A stretch of DNA of 64,000 bases from Prionailurus bengalensis (GCF_016509475.1 NC_057351.1:11373001-11437000), one strand, 5' to 3'; shown: positions 34,830 to 46,696, counted from the first letter of the stretch. A program made the numbers and translations. The notes: generated from the sequence alone by a model not told the origin.

Positions 34830-35880
34830 GCTCCTAAGTTTATATAAACATATCACCGCATTTAACACACCTGCCTCCCAATCTTCCCTTGGCTTCCATG
34901 ACTAGCCTCCCTGGTTCTCTACCTGGCTACCATGCAGACTCTTCTTTGTCTGTCCACATCCCAAATGTCAGCGTGCTCTGGGATACCATCCTTGGCCTCC
35001 TCTCTGGAGGAGAGGCCTATTCCAAGGCTTTGCGGCCTTTTTAAAGCAATGCCCCAAACTGATCAACACATCCCCCTAATTCCAGCTCTGCCCTCCCTAT
35101 GTAGGACCCTCATTCCTTCAACTATCCCCTGGGCACTTGGACTTTACATTCAGGTCAAGCTCTAAGTAAATGACTCAAAAATTCCAACTTCCTGCTTAAT
35201 GTCCCACGGACCCTCTGTAGTTACCAGTATCCAAACTTTACTCAAGCCTTACTATGAAAACTGAATGTCTCCTAATAATCTTTACCACCATCTCTCTTTA
35301 CTCCAGCCAGAAACAGCAGGACACCCTGGATCAGATACACTCCCTCATGCTCCACACTGGTTTATCTCTAAACCAGTCAACGTGACCTAAAATGTCTCTG
35401 TTCCAGATAGAGCTCTCCATTCTGATGGCCACCCTCCAGGTAAAGCTTCTCCCTTCCTCTTGCACGAGTGCCTACAACAGCCTTCTCCTGGTTTCCCTGA
35501 TTTGGACTCTCCTCATGGGTGACCCAACCTTCTCCTGCCCGTTAAGACCTACTATTCCTTTACAAGAGACCTGACCATTTCACCCCCACCCCACCCTCCT
35601 TCCTAACTACCTCAGAGTAAAAACGAGCCCATGGTAATGATACCAAGGATCCTTCAAAAGCTGACCACACTGCTCTCTCTTGTCTGGTCTGTACCTCCGA
35701 TTCCATCCTGCTCCCGGTCACTCTGGAAGAGCAGCTATTTCCACAATACATCCCTTTGAGTCTTCTGTGTTTTCTTCTGTTTGGAATTAATTCCTCAAAC
35801 CAAGTGCCTTTTGAATTCCCTCTCATCTTGTAGACAAACCCTATCAACACCATCAACATCTTCTTCCCAACTTACTACCA
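34830..35880 (+). mobile_element. Ancient L2, long copy
   Basis: About 1 kb of decayed L2. TCTGGGATACCATCCTTGGC corresponds to the PQGSVLGPLL reverse-transcriptase region. CATTCAGGTCAAGCTC, CTTCTCCTGGTTTCCCTGAT and TTCCTAACTACCTCAG follow in L2 order. No open frame survives. Mammalian-wide age. Confidence 0.7.
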
Positions 35881-36032
35881 GTGGCATTTTTCATTTAGGG
35901 AATTTTCCAGGCTGTGCATGCCACTCTTCACCATAAGCCAGGTCTTCCTGGTAAGAGAGGTACAACTACAACCGAGGCCTCAAAGTGACTTCTCCCAAGG
36001 TTAAACAGCTAGTTAAATGAGTATTAACTTTC

Positions 36033-36247
36033 AGCGTGCCTGGGTGCCTCAGTTGGTTGAGCATCTGACTCTCGATTTCGGCTCAGGTCATGATCTTGTG
36101 GATGGTGGGATCGAGCCCTGTGTAGGGCTCTGCACCAGCTTTGGGCAGCCTGCTTGGGATTCTCTTTCTCTCTGCCCCTCCCCAAGTTGCTCTCTCTCCC
36201 TCCCCACCCCTCTCTCTCTTTCCCAATAAATAAACTAAAAAGAAAAA
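36033..36247 (+). mobile_element. Can-SINE (older felid type)
   Basis: Head GCGTGCCTGGGTGCCTCAGT; CTCTCGATTTCGGCTCAGG variant. TSD TGAGTATTAACTTTC / TGAGTGTTAACTTTCT. Confidence 0.95.
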
Positions 36248-36988
36248 GTGAGTGTTAACTTTCTAAATGTTCTCTATATCAAAGTTACAAAACTGAACAT
36301 GTATTAAATAATAGTCGCCTCACTATATAGGTTCATATTATGAGAAATGTCCAAAGACTTAAAAACACATAATAAACCATCCACACAACGTCTTCTCTCA
36401 TAGTACTCTCATAAATGTGTGTTCAACTCACTATGGATCCATTAATTCATAAAGCAAAGCACGACATTCAAACCATCCTAAATATTCTATGGTTTTGGAT
36501 TATTTATGCACTTTCCCCAGTGACTCCCCAGAGGACTTCAGTCTCAGCCCAGTACCAACAAATATTACCATCAGAGAGGTGTTATAATCACATAAAATAT
36601 TAGGGAGAGTGGTCGATTTTATCATGTATGTCAGTAAGTGGGAAGTAATAGGAAAAGGTCCCAAACTTTTGTGCAATTTGAGAACTCTGACTTTAAAACT
36701 GAATTTGAGACTAAACATGCCAGAAAGAAATCAAAAGTAAGGAACACGTAATGAAGCTTTAAGTAGTTTAATGTGTTCACTCCTCCCACTCAGTGTATTT
36801 TAGTCCATACTTCTGACCATGTTTTATTTATATCAAAATTTTCAGCAATTCTACCAATAGGTAATAAAAAATAAAACATAAGAAAAAAACTTCTATAGAG
36901 GCCAACACATGGATTGCTTCAGTGGACAGAGGAGTGTTAGTGGCCCATTTTCTATTAAGCGAAGGGTCTTAATTTGAAAACTGTACAA

Positions 36989-37231
36989 GGGGGCGCCTGG
37001 GCGGCTCAGTCGGTTGAGCGTCCAACTTCAGCTCAGGTCATGATCTCATGGTTTGTAAGTTCAAGCCCCCCATCAGGCTCTGTGCTGACAGCTCAGAGTC
37101 TACAACCTGCTTCGGATTCTATGTCCCATTTCTTTGCCCCTTCCTTGCTTGTGTTCTGTCTCACTCTGTCTCTCAAAAATAAATAAATGTTAAAAAAAAA
37201 CTTTTTAAAATAATAAATTAAAAAATAAAAA
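36989..37231 (+). mobile_element. Can-SINE 42 bases from exon 10
   Basis: Full-length copy (GGGGCGCCTGGGCGGCTCAG). Its A-rich tail runs to about 37231, so in the RYR2 transcript it appears antisense, U-rich tail first, just after the weak exon 10 donor. A weak TSD, CTGTACAAGG / TTGCATCAAGG, is possible. Confidence 0.96.
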
Positions 37232-37273
37232 TTGCATCAAGGCAAGACTCAGATACACCAGCTTGGTACCAAC

Positions 37274-37370
37274 CTCCGCTGCTCTTCACCGTGTTCTCCC
37301 GAAGGGACAGTGAGGCATTCATCCATGTGTCCATGCAACAACCTGAGGACGTCACCACCAATTAGATACC
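37274..37370 (-). CDS. RYR2: RYR2 exon 10 (residues 226-258, MIR region)
   Basis: 97 bases, phase 1 to phase 2. The peptide starts (G)YLIGGDVLRLLHGHMD and ends GEHGEEQR plus two bases of Arg258. This is the start of NTD-B and the third MIR repeat; Gly230 lies here, a site of human CPVT mutation. The acceptor is CCTTACAG. The donor is GAG|GTTGGT, with T at +3 and G at +4, which makes it the weakest donor in the window. A Can-SINE begins about 42 bases beyond it. Confidence 0.96.
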
Positions 37371-38071
37371 CTGTAAGGATTGAAATTCAGGCACATTTGA
37401 ACTGTCGTGGTCAGATGCCGATAGCCAGGCAGATCATCTGGTCCAATCTTCTATTTGCACAGACAGAGAAACAGAAGTTCAGTGAGGCTTAAGTATCTAG
37501 CCAAAATCTGCCTGCCGCCTCTGAGCGCAGGGTTCCCAAGTCCCACTGTCCGTGATGTTCCTGCTAGAAAACATGACCTCGATCCCAGAAAAGCCTCCGT
37601 TCCGCATACAAACATGGAGAGGCTCAGATCTGAACCTATGTAAACGAGGATGATCAGAACAGATGCAGAGATTAACCTGACGCATAAACACTGCCGTGGT
37701 CTGGCTCTAAGCCCCCCAACCCTGGAAGGTGAGAAGCCTCCCTATTAGCCTCACTGAACAATACTCTGAGGCCAAAACACTGGAGAAAACAACACCTAGA
37801 GAGCAAGCACATACAGCACACACAAATAAGTGAAAGGTGGCAGCACAAAAAAAAGAAAATCAATCTTAACACAAACTTCACTTTTAAACAGCAATCGAAA
37901 CAAGATTCTTAAATGTCACGTATCTGCATTCCAGAATATTTTGACACAAAATGCCCTGATTAACAATCTGCTCATTATCACAATTCCAGGGATGACTGTC
38001 AACCATGGATCAAGGACAAGCCCTCTAATTGAAGTGGAGTTTTTTGTTGTTGTTGTTGTTGTTGTTTTTAC
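37371..38071 (-). other. RYR2: RYR2 intron 9, 701 bp
   Basis: Short intron between exons 9 and 10. No SINE or LINE is present. The only repeat is the GTT/AAC microsatellite next to the exon 9 donor. Confidence 0.93.
38046..38066. repeat. (GTT)7 microsatellite at exon 9 donor
   Basis: Seven GTT units on the plus strand; in the RYR2 transcript it is (AAC)7 starting at about +6 of intron 9. Confidence 0.97.
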
Positions 38072-38171
38072 CTTGGGCGGCTTCACTTCCTGAGCTGATT
38101 GGGGCCACGCTCCAGAGAGTCTGCTGGAAAGCGGCATCCACGTGTAAGCTGCCATTGCCGTAAGACAAATG
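38072..38171 (-). CDS. RYR2: RYR2 exon 9 (residues 193-225, MIR region)
   Basis: 100 bases, phase 0 to phase 1. The peptide starts HLSYGNGSLHVDAAF and ends SSGSEAAQ plus one base of Gly226. It spans the NTD-A/NTD-B boundary. The acceptor is CTCCCACAG. The donor is CAAG|GTAAAAAC, lacking the usual G at +5, and it runs directly into an (AAC)7 microsatellite. Exon 10 follows after only 701 bases. Confidence 0.97.
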
Positions 38172-39693
38172 CTGTGGGAGAGGCAAAAGAGGGCATCTCT
38201 TCAGGCTTTTCGAAAGTCTTACTACGTAAGGGCTTCCGGAAGCTCGAACTTAACACTGCCGATTTGGGAATGTCCACTGAGAACATCTATTTCGATCCTG
38301 TCACTCAGGCATTAAGAGACTAGTAGGAAAAAAAAAGTTAGAGCTCCTATTTGACTTTAGGTATTTTTGAGCTTCATTCTAAGAGTGACTAACAGAAGCC
38401 ACTAATCAGAAACACACACACAAAACTACTAAAATCAATTCATGCATTAAAACAGACCATTTTGCTTTGCAGTTCACTGATGGACAAAACTTGACAGAGA
38501 GCGGTCACTCACCATCGAAATTATAATTAAGTTTTCTACATATCACACTGTGACAGTTTTTGGACGGTGAAATAGGTAAATTCTAAGGGACTTTCACAGG
38601 GTCCTTGGAGAACTTTAATCTGCAATTTGATATGGCAGCCAGTAAGTGGCAATATTTCCTAATAGGTAGCTAACCAGCACACTCCATTTCCTCCAAAATT
38701 CAGATACTACAAATTTCAGATTTCCCTTCTTAAAAACAGAAATGTACTAAAATAATATCGCATTTCCCACTGAAGAGTCATAATATATGAGTTTTCAAAT
38801 AATTAGTAAAGAAAAACAAAATTATGAGTAACCTTGCTCATTTTACTGATCACTACTTGGCTGATTCTAGATTTTCAAACACACATAGAACAACCACTTT
38901 TTCCTTAGAGTCATTTCGGGTAAACATCACCAATACTCCTGTAATGTTTCTGCAACACTTTTCCAATGCTGATGACAGCCTAAGCCTTTAAGGTCTTTAA
39001 TTGTGCCAAATTTTTCCCAGAAATCTGACCCTCTTCGTTAAATGAAGGACAATCACGAAGCAGTCACGGGGCGTTCCCGTGCTCCACGGGGCATTGAATA
39101 TCCTAAACAGACTCTCAAGTCACCGGCAAAAACAGGTAAGTCACTATCTTTCTCTTGGGAACAAAATCAAAGAAAATTTTGACATTTGACACTTAGGTGG
39201 TCATCTTATCAATAATCTTTCCAATCAACAAGATTCAAAGTTTCCCTGTCGATGCATCATACTTAGCAATAACTTGCTCTGATCTTCTCGTCTTGGCTCA
39301 CCATCTGCCTTTTTACAACCTTGTCACCTCAGCCTGTCCTTTGGACACCAAATCCCAGTGGACATTCGTTATTGAATTTCTTCCCCAATATGAGACTCCT
39401 TTAACTACTTACAGATAAATTCGTACATGCTCTGCTTCCATAACTAAGGAAGCCATATTTTCCTTCAGAGCAGTCACAGTGATGTAACTGTTCCGTGTAT
39501 TTTCTTTCCCCATCTCATAAGCTATTAGACACAGGTTCACAACTGTATACCTCATATCAAGCAGCATTGTTCACTAAGCAAGAATGTGAAGAAGTCACCC
39601 AAACCTTTAAAATCAAAGTAGCATCAAACAAAAAAAAAAATCTGAAGTTACTCTATGAATATTCCCATTTCAATGACCTGAGTCAAAGTAACA

Positions 39694-39694
39694 G

Positions 39695-39737
<43 letters not shown>
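39694..39737. repeat. (CG)(CA)n microsatellite
   Basis: GCGCGCG followed by about 18 CA units. Z-DNA-prone and likely polymorphic. Confidence 0.95.
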
Positions 39738-40615
39738 CCATGTGGATTTTACCAAACCATGAGAAGATGACTCAAAATACCAATGCCTATATCTTTATTT
39801 GAATTGAAGTGAAAGCTCACACCATATGATGATAAATTATCGTCGTCTGTCAACACATCACGTTTCACTGAATACGCTACGTATCAAGCACTGTGTTAAA
39901 TATCAGTAGGTCACATGCTGTACCCTAAGTACACTTGTAACACGGAAGGGAAGGTAAAGTACGTGCATATTTTGAGGTAATACTTTAAGGTAAAATAAAT
40001 ATACGTTTCAATGTTAGGTGAACTGTAATTGAAGCGGTCCAGGAATTGAAACGAGACAGCACCTTGGCCAACGTAACCGGAACAGAGCTCGCTGCACTGA
40101 GCCTTGAGGACAGACAGCACTGGCACAAGAGAGAAGGCATTCCACATGGGATGAGAGCGTGAGGGGCCAGTAGGACTGCTTGGTCTGGGCCTCACATTTC
40201 TGGGTTTAGAGATGCTGTCTGCGAGTAAGTTTGTACATACATCGGATGCGGGTATGTATATTAGTAAGGTTAATGTGCTAAAGTAAATATTTAAAACATG
40301 CCAACATTTTCTATGAAACAATTTACATTTTGTAAGCCAGTTTGGAGGTTTTCATTTTTAATATGCCAGAAACCTCATAAATGGAAGTGGCCTGGACCTC
40401 TTTGTTCCTCTAAGAGGCTCTGATAAGGGGAATGTTATGACACAGAGACGGGGGTACCCAAAGGGACAGACATATGGGAACACAGGATACAGCAGAGAGT
40501 TCCATGTTGGGGGCTGAGACCATATACTTAGTAATACAGTGAGATAATGGATCAGCAGATAAACAGGTACCAGAACATGGGAGCACCTTATGCTTCAGAC
40601 AATAAGGAGCTGCTG

Positions 40616-40833
40616 GGGGCACCTGGGTGGCTCAGTCGGTTAAGCATCCAACTTCAGCTCAGGTCATGATCTCATGGTCTGTGGGTTCGAGCCCCGCATC
40701 GGGCTCTGTGCTGACAGCTCAGAGCCAGGAACCTGCTTCAGATTCTGTGTCTCCCTCTCTCTCTCTGCCCCTCCCCCACTCATACACCCCCCCCCCCGTC
40801 AAAAATAAATAAACATTAAAAAAATTTTAAAAA
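40616..40833 (+). mobile_element. Can-SINE (felid type), first of a serial pair
   Basis: Canonical copy with a C11 run near 40788-40798. Target sequence AATAAGGAGCTGCT precedes it, and AATTAAGGAGTGCT separates it from the next SINE. Confidence 0.97.
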
Positions 40834-40848
40834 AATTAAGGAGTGCTA

Positions 40849-41067
40849 GGGGCACCTGGGTGGCTCAGTAGGTTAAGCATCCGACTTCAGCTCAGGTCAT
40901 GATCTCGCAGTTCATGAGTTCGAGCCCGGTGTGGGGCTCTATGCTGATAGCTCAGATCCTGGAGCCCGCTTCAGATTCTGTGTCTCCCTCTCTCTCTGCC
41001 CATCCCCCACATTCTCTGTCTCTGTCTCTCTCTCTCTCTCTCTTTCAAAAATAAAATAAGCATTAAA
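40849..41067 (+). mobile_element. Can-SINE (felid type), second of a serial pair
   Basis: Same orientation as the previous copy, 15 bases away. Followed by TAAGGAGCTGCT at 41068-41079, a third copy of the target. Confidence 0.97.
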
Positions 41068-41810
41068 AAAATAATAGTAAGGAGCTGCTGTAGTGAAAAA
41101 TAATGGGGGTGGGGAGGAGGGTTAAGACGTAATTTTCAAATCCTATCTAAACCTAAAGATAAATAATACATACGAGAGGACCATAAAAATATGAAAGTTT
41201 CAATCTGCTGAATAAAGTCCAAAAAATGTCCTTAAGGTCGTATTGCAGCACATAAACTTACTTAATAATGCCCACTCTTCTCAAGAAAATATTCTCTGGG
41301 CATAATTATTCTGGATGTCTCTAATTAATTTTGCTGCCTAAACAGCTAAGGGAAATCTAAAGACACACAACATCGTCAGACCTGTCGGATGAAATATTCA
41401 GAAAGCAGTAAGAGTTGCAATTACTGAAACTAAGACGAGTTGTCCTTAAAGCAAAACAGATGTTGTCAGAGGTTGAAAGCAAAGTTGGCCTTAGGCTGAA
41501 ACATGTAACTATTCTAGAATTTATATGCTTACAGTAGCATCAACCCACCAGCAAAAGTGGAGGGGCCTGGGGCCTCCTCCGCTCCTTCATGTCACCGTGA
41601 CCTTTGTGTTAGTGACTCTTCAGATCGAATACACACAGGAGTCAGCTGAGGATCTTGTCCAAACATGCATATTTGAACCCAGGAAGTGTGGAGGGGCCAA
41701 CCAAGGCTGCTGGCCCCAAAACGGTGTTTTGAGTAAGAGGACATTGTATGATAGAATCACAAAATCTCAGAAGTAAGAGAGGATATTATAAATCATCTTA
41801 TGGGAGTTCT

Positions 41811-42030
41811 TTTTTTTTTTTTTAATATTTACTTATTTTTGAGAGAGAGAGACACAGACAGAGCCTGAGTAGGGGAGGGGCAGAGAGCAAGGGAGACACA
41901 GAATCTGAAGCAGGCTCCAGGTTCTGAGCTGTCAGTACAGAGCCCAACATGGGGCTCAAACCTATAAACCATGAGATCATGACCTGAGCTGAAGTTGGAC
42001 ATTTAACCGACTGAGCCACCCACACTCCCC
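41811..42030 (-). mobile_element. Can-SINE (felid type)
   Basis: T-rich tail, intact body, end GAGCCACCCACACTCCCC. Perfect TSD TATGGGAGTTCTT at 41798-41810 and 42031-42043. Confidence 0.97.
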
Positions 42031-43769
42031 TATGGGAGTTCTTAACCAAAACTCCACTTAGACAACGTCTAGTTTTCCTTGTAATCCTATGTATATGTTT
42101 CATGTATTTTAAAATATTGATGACAAGCGGTCAATAAGCTTCATCAGATTACCAAAGGGGTCTATGGCCCCTAAATTTTTAGGAATATCTGAATTCGACC
42201 CTTATGGGATGCATTCATTCAACACAAATATTTCTCTCTTAAGTGTCAGGCACCTGGGTCCTGGTGAGCAACATTCTGGATACATTAGCATCCAGTGACA
42301 GGAAACACAAGTACATAAGACATATTACCCCTCGGGCTTCATTTTCTCTGTCTGAGAAAAAATGAGGGGCACAGAATAGACACTCTTTCCGAAAGGAATA
42401 GTCTATGATTCCATCATTGGAGCCACAGAGAGAGAGAGAGAAAAAAGGCTCAAAGTAAATAAAAATGGTTGCTGCAAAATAATTAGCTTGAAAAGATTTA
42501 TGATCGCTGTCCTTTTTAGTTATCAGTATTTTATGCAACTTGAGGAAATTCAGCAACTTCTTATGTAGTCAAAACACCTTGTACTTCTTATGAGAAATTC
42601 AGAGATGGGTAGGGGAATGGTGGGGAAATTCTTATGAACCCGAGAATGCCTTATTTAAGCATCTGCCGACCACTCTTTAGATTGTGGGGTTCAGCTTTGC
42701 CTAATTACTTTCAGACAATGGCAACATTTTCATGGATCTTTAAAAAATCTGTATGTTTCTATAGGTGACCTAATTAAGAAAAAATTAATCAAAAAATCAA
42801 TGTTTCCAATGCAAGTAATCCAATCCATGGATTGAAGACTTCTGTGTGTACCAGGGTGATCTGATGTCTTTCTAAACCAATAAAAGTTGTTGTGTATGCT
42901 TTACTTTGTTCAGTTTGAAATAGATTCACAGTCAGCACTACCTACATGGCCATGTTTTCTCTATTTTCAGTTGTGTATCTGTCTTATATTTAAGCTGCTT
43001 TGTCAATTCTTCTTAAAAGAAAAAAAGTAAACAGTTCCAATAGGGACACAGGGATTTTGTTTTTCTTCTTGCATATCCTGAAAAGAGGATGAAGGTATCA
43101 TTCCGTATGAGAATATGAAACAGCAAGGTGAGAAAAGACCATATTTGGATGAGCGGTTTGCAACAACTTATTTCTAGAAATAAGGCCCCTTATTCCTTGG
43201 AAATCATGTGCAGAGAAGCAACATACGGAGTAGAGGGCACAGCCTGGGCTGCTTGGTGTCCAACACAGCGCCCTCTTCTGTCCACGGGGCACGGCTGCAG
43301 AGGACAGGGTGAAAATCAATCATGTAAAGTCAATTTTACCCATTAGCACCCCAGCAGTTGTAAGCTTTATTAGAGTACCTAAAGCCCAATGCAGCTTAAC
43401 CATCTCTGTTAGTGGAGGAAAACTAGATCAAAGGTCCACAGGCACTAATGACTAGAAAGTTATAAAATCAATGGCTGGAAAAGTTTATTTTAAGTAGGTA
43501 TTTTCAACGAATGTGTTTTCAGCCAAAGTTATTAAATTATTTACTTTTAAACACATCAGCAACTTCTCAGAATGTGCACCTGGCTTTCCACGGTAGACCT
43601 CTATTTAAAATCAGCTATATTACCCCCTTTACTCCTGCCTTCCCGACTTCTTCTTCTTCTGGTTAAGTATCTGCAGCGTCGTTAGCCATTCTCCACAAGG
43701 ACAAATCTCCCAAGTAAACAGTGATAGTAACTCACTAAGCAACTCTCTGGTTTGGATCAAAGAATTTCA

Positions 43770-43885
43770 TCTTTTTAACACCCCTGTGAATTACGTTCTT
43801 TATTATCACCATATTGCAGGTGAGGAAAGTGAGGGTTTTAAGAAGTTCCATGATTGGCCCAGGCTCATACTTACCAGACCCTACA
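43770..43885 (-). mobile_element. MIR fragment
   Basis: TTATTATCACCATATTGCAG, GTGAGGAAAGTGAGGGTTTT and GATTGGCCCAGGCTCATAC follow the MIR core in reverse orientation. Confidence 0.7.
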
Positions 43886-45440
43886 CTAATAAACAGATAT
43901 TTATACACAGAGCCCATTTTTAGTTATTTAGGTGCAGTATACGGGTTATTCCAGCTGCTGCTATTCCAAAATCCTTTTGCTCCCTCACTATTTACCCTTA
44001 TCACACTTTCTCCAGATTCTTGTAATCAACGACAGCAAGAGTGTGAAATAATTAACCATCCCTATGCCCTATACCCAAAACCCAAACTGTAACACATACT
44101 TACTGCCTTACAATACTCTTCTACAGTTCCTTGTGTATTTGGTTCACTTCTTCCACTAATGCTTTGAGGGCAGAAACCAGGTGCAGTGTGCCCTTGGTCT
44201 TTCCTGCAGTTTTTACGACACGCTAGGTACACAGAGATGAACACTAAAAGCACTGACTTCGTGCCCAAACAAAAGCGAAATCTGAACAGTCCAGGTGACC
44301 ACTGTTTGTAGCTCGCTAAAAGCATACCAGAAAAGGAACCTGGGTGAATTGGCTAAACTGTAGCTGGAAAATAATTCGTGAATTTCATTTATCATGAGAT
44401 TTATTTCTAAAGGCAAGAGAAGGTGAACCTCATGCATTATGGTTATTGATACTATTCGTCTAAGGGCTTTTGAAATCATACCTTATTCACATTCATTATC
44501 TGATTGGTTCATCCTAGTAAACTTGTGTTAAATATAAGCACCAGCATTTTGCTAGTGGGAAAGCCAGAATTCAGGGAGTTCAGGGAATTAGTGGCAGAAA
44601 GGATGCTAGAAGCATTGTCCCCAGTGAGAGTCTGAGTTTTCTACTCCTTCAGTACCTAATAATGGCATCCCACCAGGTAAACTCTGCTATGTCGTGGGAA
44701 GTACAAATTGTACAGCAAAAACATGCACAGTTATGTCCAAATCAAAATAAGATATGTATACATTTAAAAGCATGCAATGATTATTTTTAGCTGCTACTGG
44801 TTTCCAAGTAAAATTACAACTCCAAAGATCTATCTCCTGATCAAGATGTACAGCACCTTCACAGACACAGCATGTGCATACAGCAAGGGCTTAATAAATG
44901 CTTCTTTGACAAGCTGACATGTCTGTATTATCCCAGAAGCATGGATGGTGCCCGCTTCCACCCACACTGGTCAAGAGACAAAAGGAGAGAAACACTCCAG
45001 GCCTCCCTTTGGCTGTTCAACATTAGATGTTCCACTTAACGTAACAGTCCTGTGAGTTAGACCATCACTGTTCCATCATTTCCTGGTCTTTATCATTACC
45101 TCTTTCCACACAGCAAGTGAAACAAAACCGTTCTTCCGAGATACGTCTCAAAACTGGAACGAAATGTGTTGATAAGCACAATCTGACTCCCAACAGCCCA
45201 AACCCACCCTATTTCCATGTTCCCAGAGCAAGGGGCACCAGCTACCTTCTTGATCTTAAATCGACTGCGCAAAAAGAGTTTCTTTTCATTTATGGCAGCG
45301 GGAATACACTTTCTATAAATCAGTGTCTGCTTAACTGCTACAATGTTCCATTTCTGATTTTTATTTCTATCATCATCCACTGTGATGTTTGGAAGTTTTT
45401 TATGTAAATATTCATGGAAAGTTTATAATTTATACTTACT

Positions 45441-45562
45441 TTTTTTTTTAAGATTTATTTATTTATTTAAGTAATCCCTACAGCTAGCGCGGGGCTCGAA
45501 CTCACAAACCCCAAGATCAAGAGCCACATGGCGCACCGACTAAGCCAGCCAGGTGCCTCTGT
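45441..45562 (-). mobile_element. Old short Can-SINE
   Basis: TTTTTTTAAGATTTATTTAT tail, AAGTAATCCCTACAGCTAGC, GGGGCTCGAACTCACAAACC, CAAGATCAAGAGCCACATGG, end AAGCCAGCCAGGTGCC. Same old subfamily as 16292, 55130 and 61649. Confidence 0.92.
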
Positions 45563-46255
45563 TGCGTTCCTTTTTCAACCTCAAAATAAAAAGAATACTT
45601 TGCACTGGCATCCTTCACACTTCCATTGATTTCACTCTTCTGAAAACTTGGGTGCAGCAAAAATACAATTTACTAAGTAAGTTAAATTAAATATATAACG
45701 GCCTCGCCACAAAAATAAAATACACCTTCAATGATACAATACAAACTTCTTTTTTCACACTCCCATTTCTAACCCCCACCCTCTGAAACCATGCCGTGTC
45801 AATGAGAGACCGGAACTGGTTTTTATTTCATCTATTTCTCCTTTGTCAACATGGCACAAGTTCCTCATGTACTAATTTGCTTTCGTACATGTCAAAATAG
45901 GTAATCACAATCCCCTTAACACAGCCTTCGGTGGGCACAAAATAAAGTCCGTGGAATTTTGAATTCCTGATTAAACTGCATTTGCATGTCATTAATAAAA
46001 TAACCTGAGAACAGGTGCTGTCAGTATCATGAACACACAAACTAAGGGCACAAGGGAAGCCTGTCTAAATAAACCCAGGAAGCCACACTTGCACACAGGT
46101 CACATTATCCCCTTACTTAAAGTTATTTATAACTCATCAAAGAGAGATACAGCCTTGTCTCTAAGCAATTTCGTTAGGGAATTTGCAGTCTTGGGTTTAC
46201 GGTGAAAACTTCATGGACCCAACACCCAACACCCGACCCCTCCTGCCACACTTAC

Positions 46256-46368
46256 CAGGTACCTCTCAGAGGACACACTGACTAGGATGAGGTCATCTCC
46301 AACGCGCACCTTTTCTCCTTCCGACCTCTGCTTGGAGGCAGGATGAATAGTCCACCAACAAGCCTCAC
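46256..46368 (-). CDS. RYR2: RYR2 exon 8 (residues 155-192, MIR region)
   Basis: 113 bases, phase 1 to phase 0. The peptide reads (G)EACWWTIHPASKQRSEGEK onward and ends VSVSSERYL. It carries Arg169, Arg176 and Glu189, known human arrhythmia-mutation positions on the NTD-A surface; all three are wild type here. The acceptor is CATCCTGCAG and the donor is CTG|GTAAGTG. Confidence 0.97.
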
Positions 46369-46673
46369 CTGCAGGATGATTGGAAAGGGGAAACACGAAG
46401 AGATGCCTCTTATTTTAAAAGCGATTTTGTCTGCCAGCGCCTCCAAAATGAAAGAGTCTTTCATAAAATAAGTCTTCAAGTCGGTCTCCCGATAAATAAA
46501 TAAAATGGTTCTTCTCACCCAGCTTTCAGAAGTTTGAAAGTTCACTTGCAGTTTACTGCAAGTTCATCTGGTAGACCACGGAACTCCAAAGACCGAGGCC
46601 AAATTAGCTTAGGGTAAAGACATGGTCAAATGCAATGGAACCCGGTTGTGACATTTTGGGAAGTTTGGTGTCT

Positions 46674-46696
46674 CCCTCCCCACCCCGCCGCCCCCC
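46674..46696 (-). other. G-quadruplex candidate upstream of exon 8
   Basis: The plus strand has C runs of 3, 4, 4 and 6, so the transcript has four runs of at least three G with loops of 1 to 4 bases. It lies about 306 bases upstream of the exon 8 acceptor. Confidence 0.8.

Larger units (their letters stand above)
7527..37273 (-). other. RYR2: RYR2 intron 10, 29.7 kb, repeat-rich
   Basis: The largest intron here. It holds 26 of the 47 SINEs plus all the long LINE copies and the LTR. Stretches with no repeat I can name are about 7850-8550, 10480-12240, 27600-29520, 30250-31080 and 32550-33900. The last of these holds a C-rich tract at 33305. Confidence 0.9.
38172..46255 (-). other. RYR2: RYR2 intron 8
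   Basis: 8,084 bases. Contains four Can-SINEs (40616, 40849, 41811, 45441), a CA repeat (39694) and an MIR fragment (43770). Stretches 38172-39690, 39740-40610, 41080-41790 and 42050-43760 are mostly unrecognised AT-rich sequence. Weak L2-like traces occur near 44100-44230 and 44830-44905. Confidence 0.9.

Noticed and set aside
34830..35880. Pro/Ser/Leu-rich coding potential suggesting a small gene
   Set aside because: The sequence follows ancient L2 ORF2 in order and has no intact frame.
39911..40321. 136-residue minus-strand frame, the longest open frame in the window
   Set aside because: It does not match RyR2 or any protein I recognise, lies within intron 8, and shows no splice signals or domain. 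Most likely chance.
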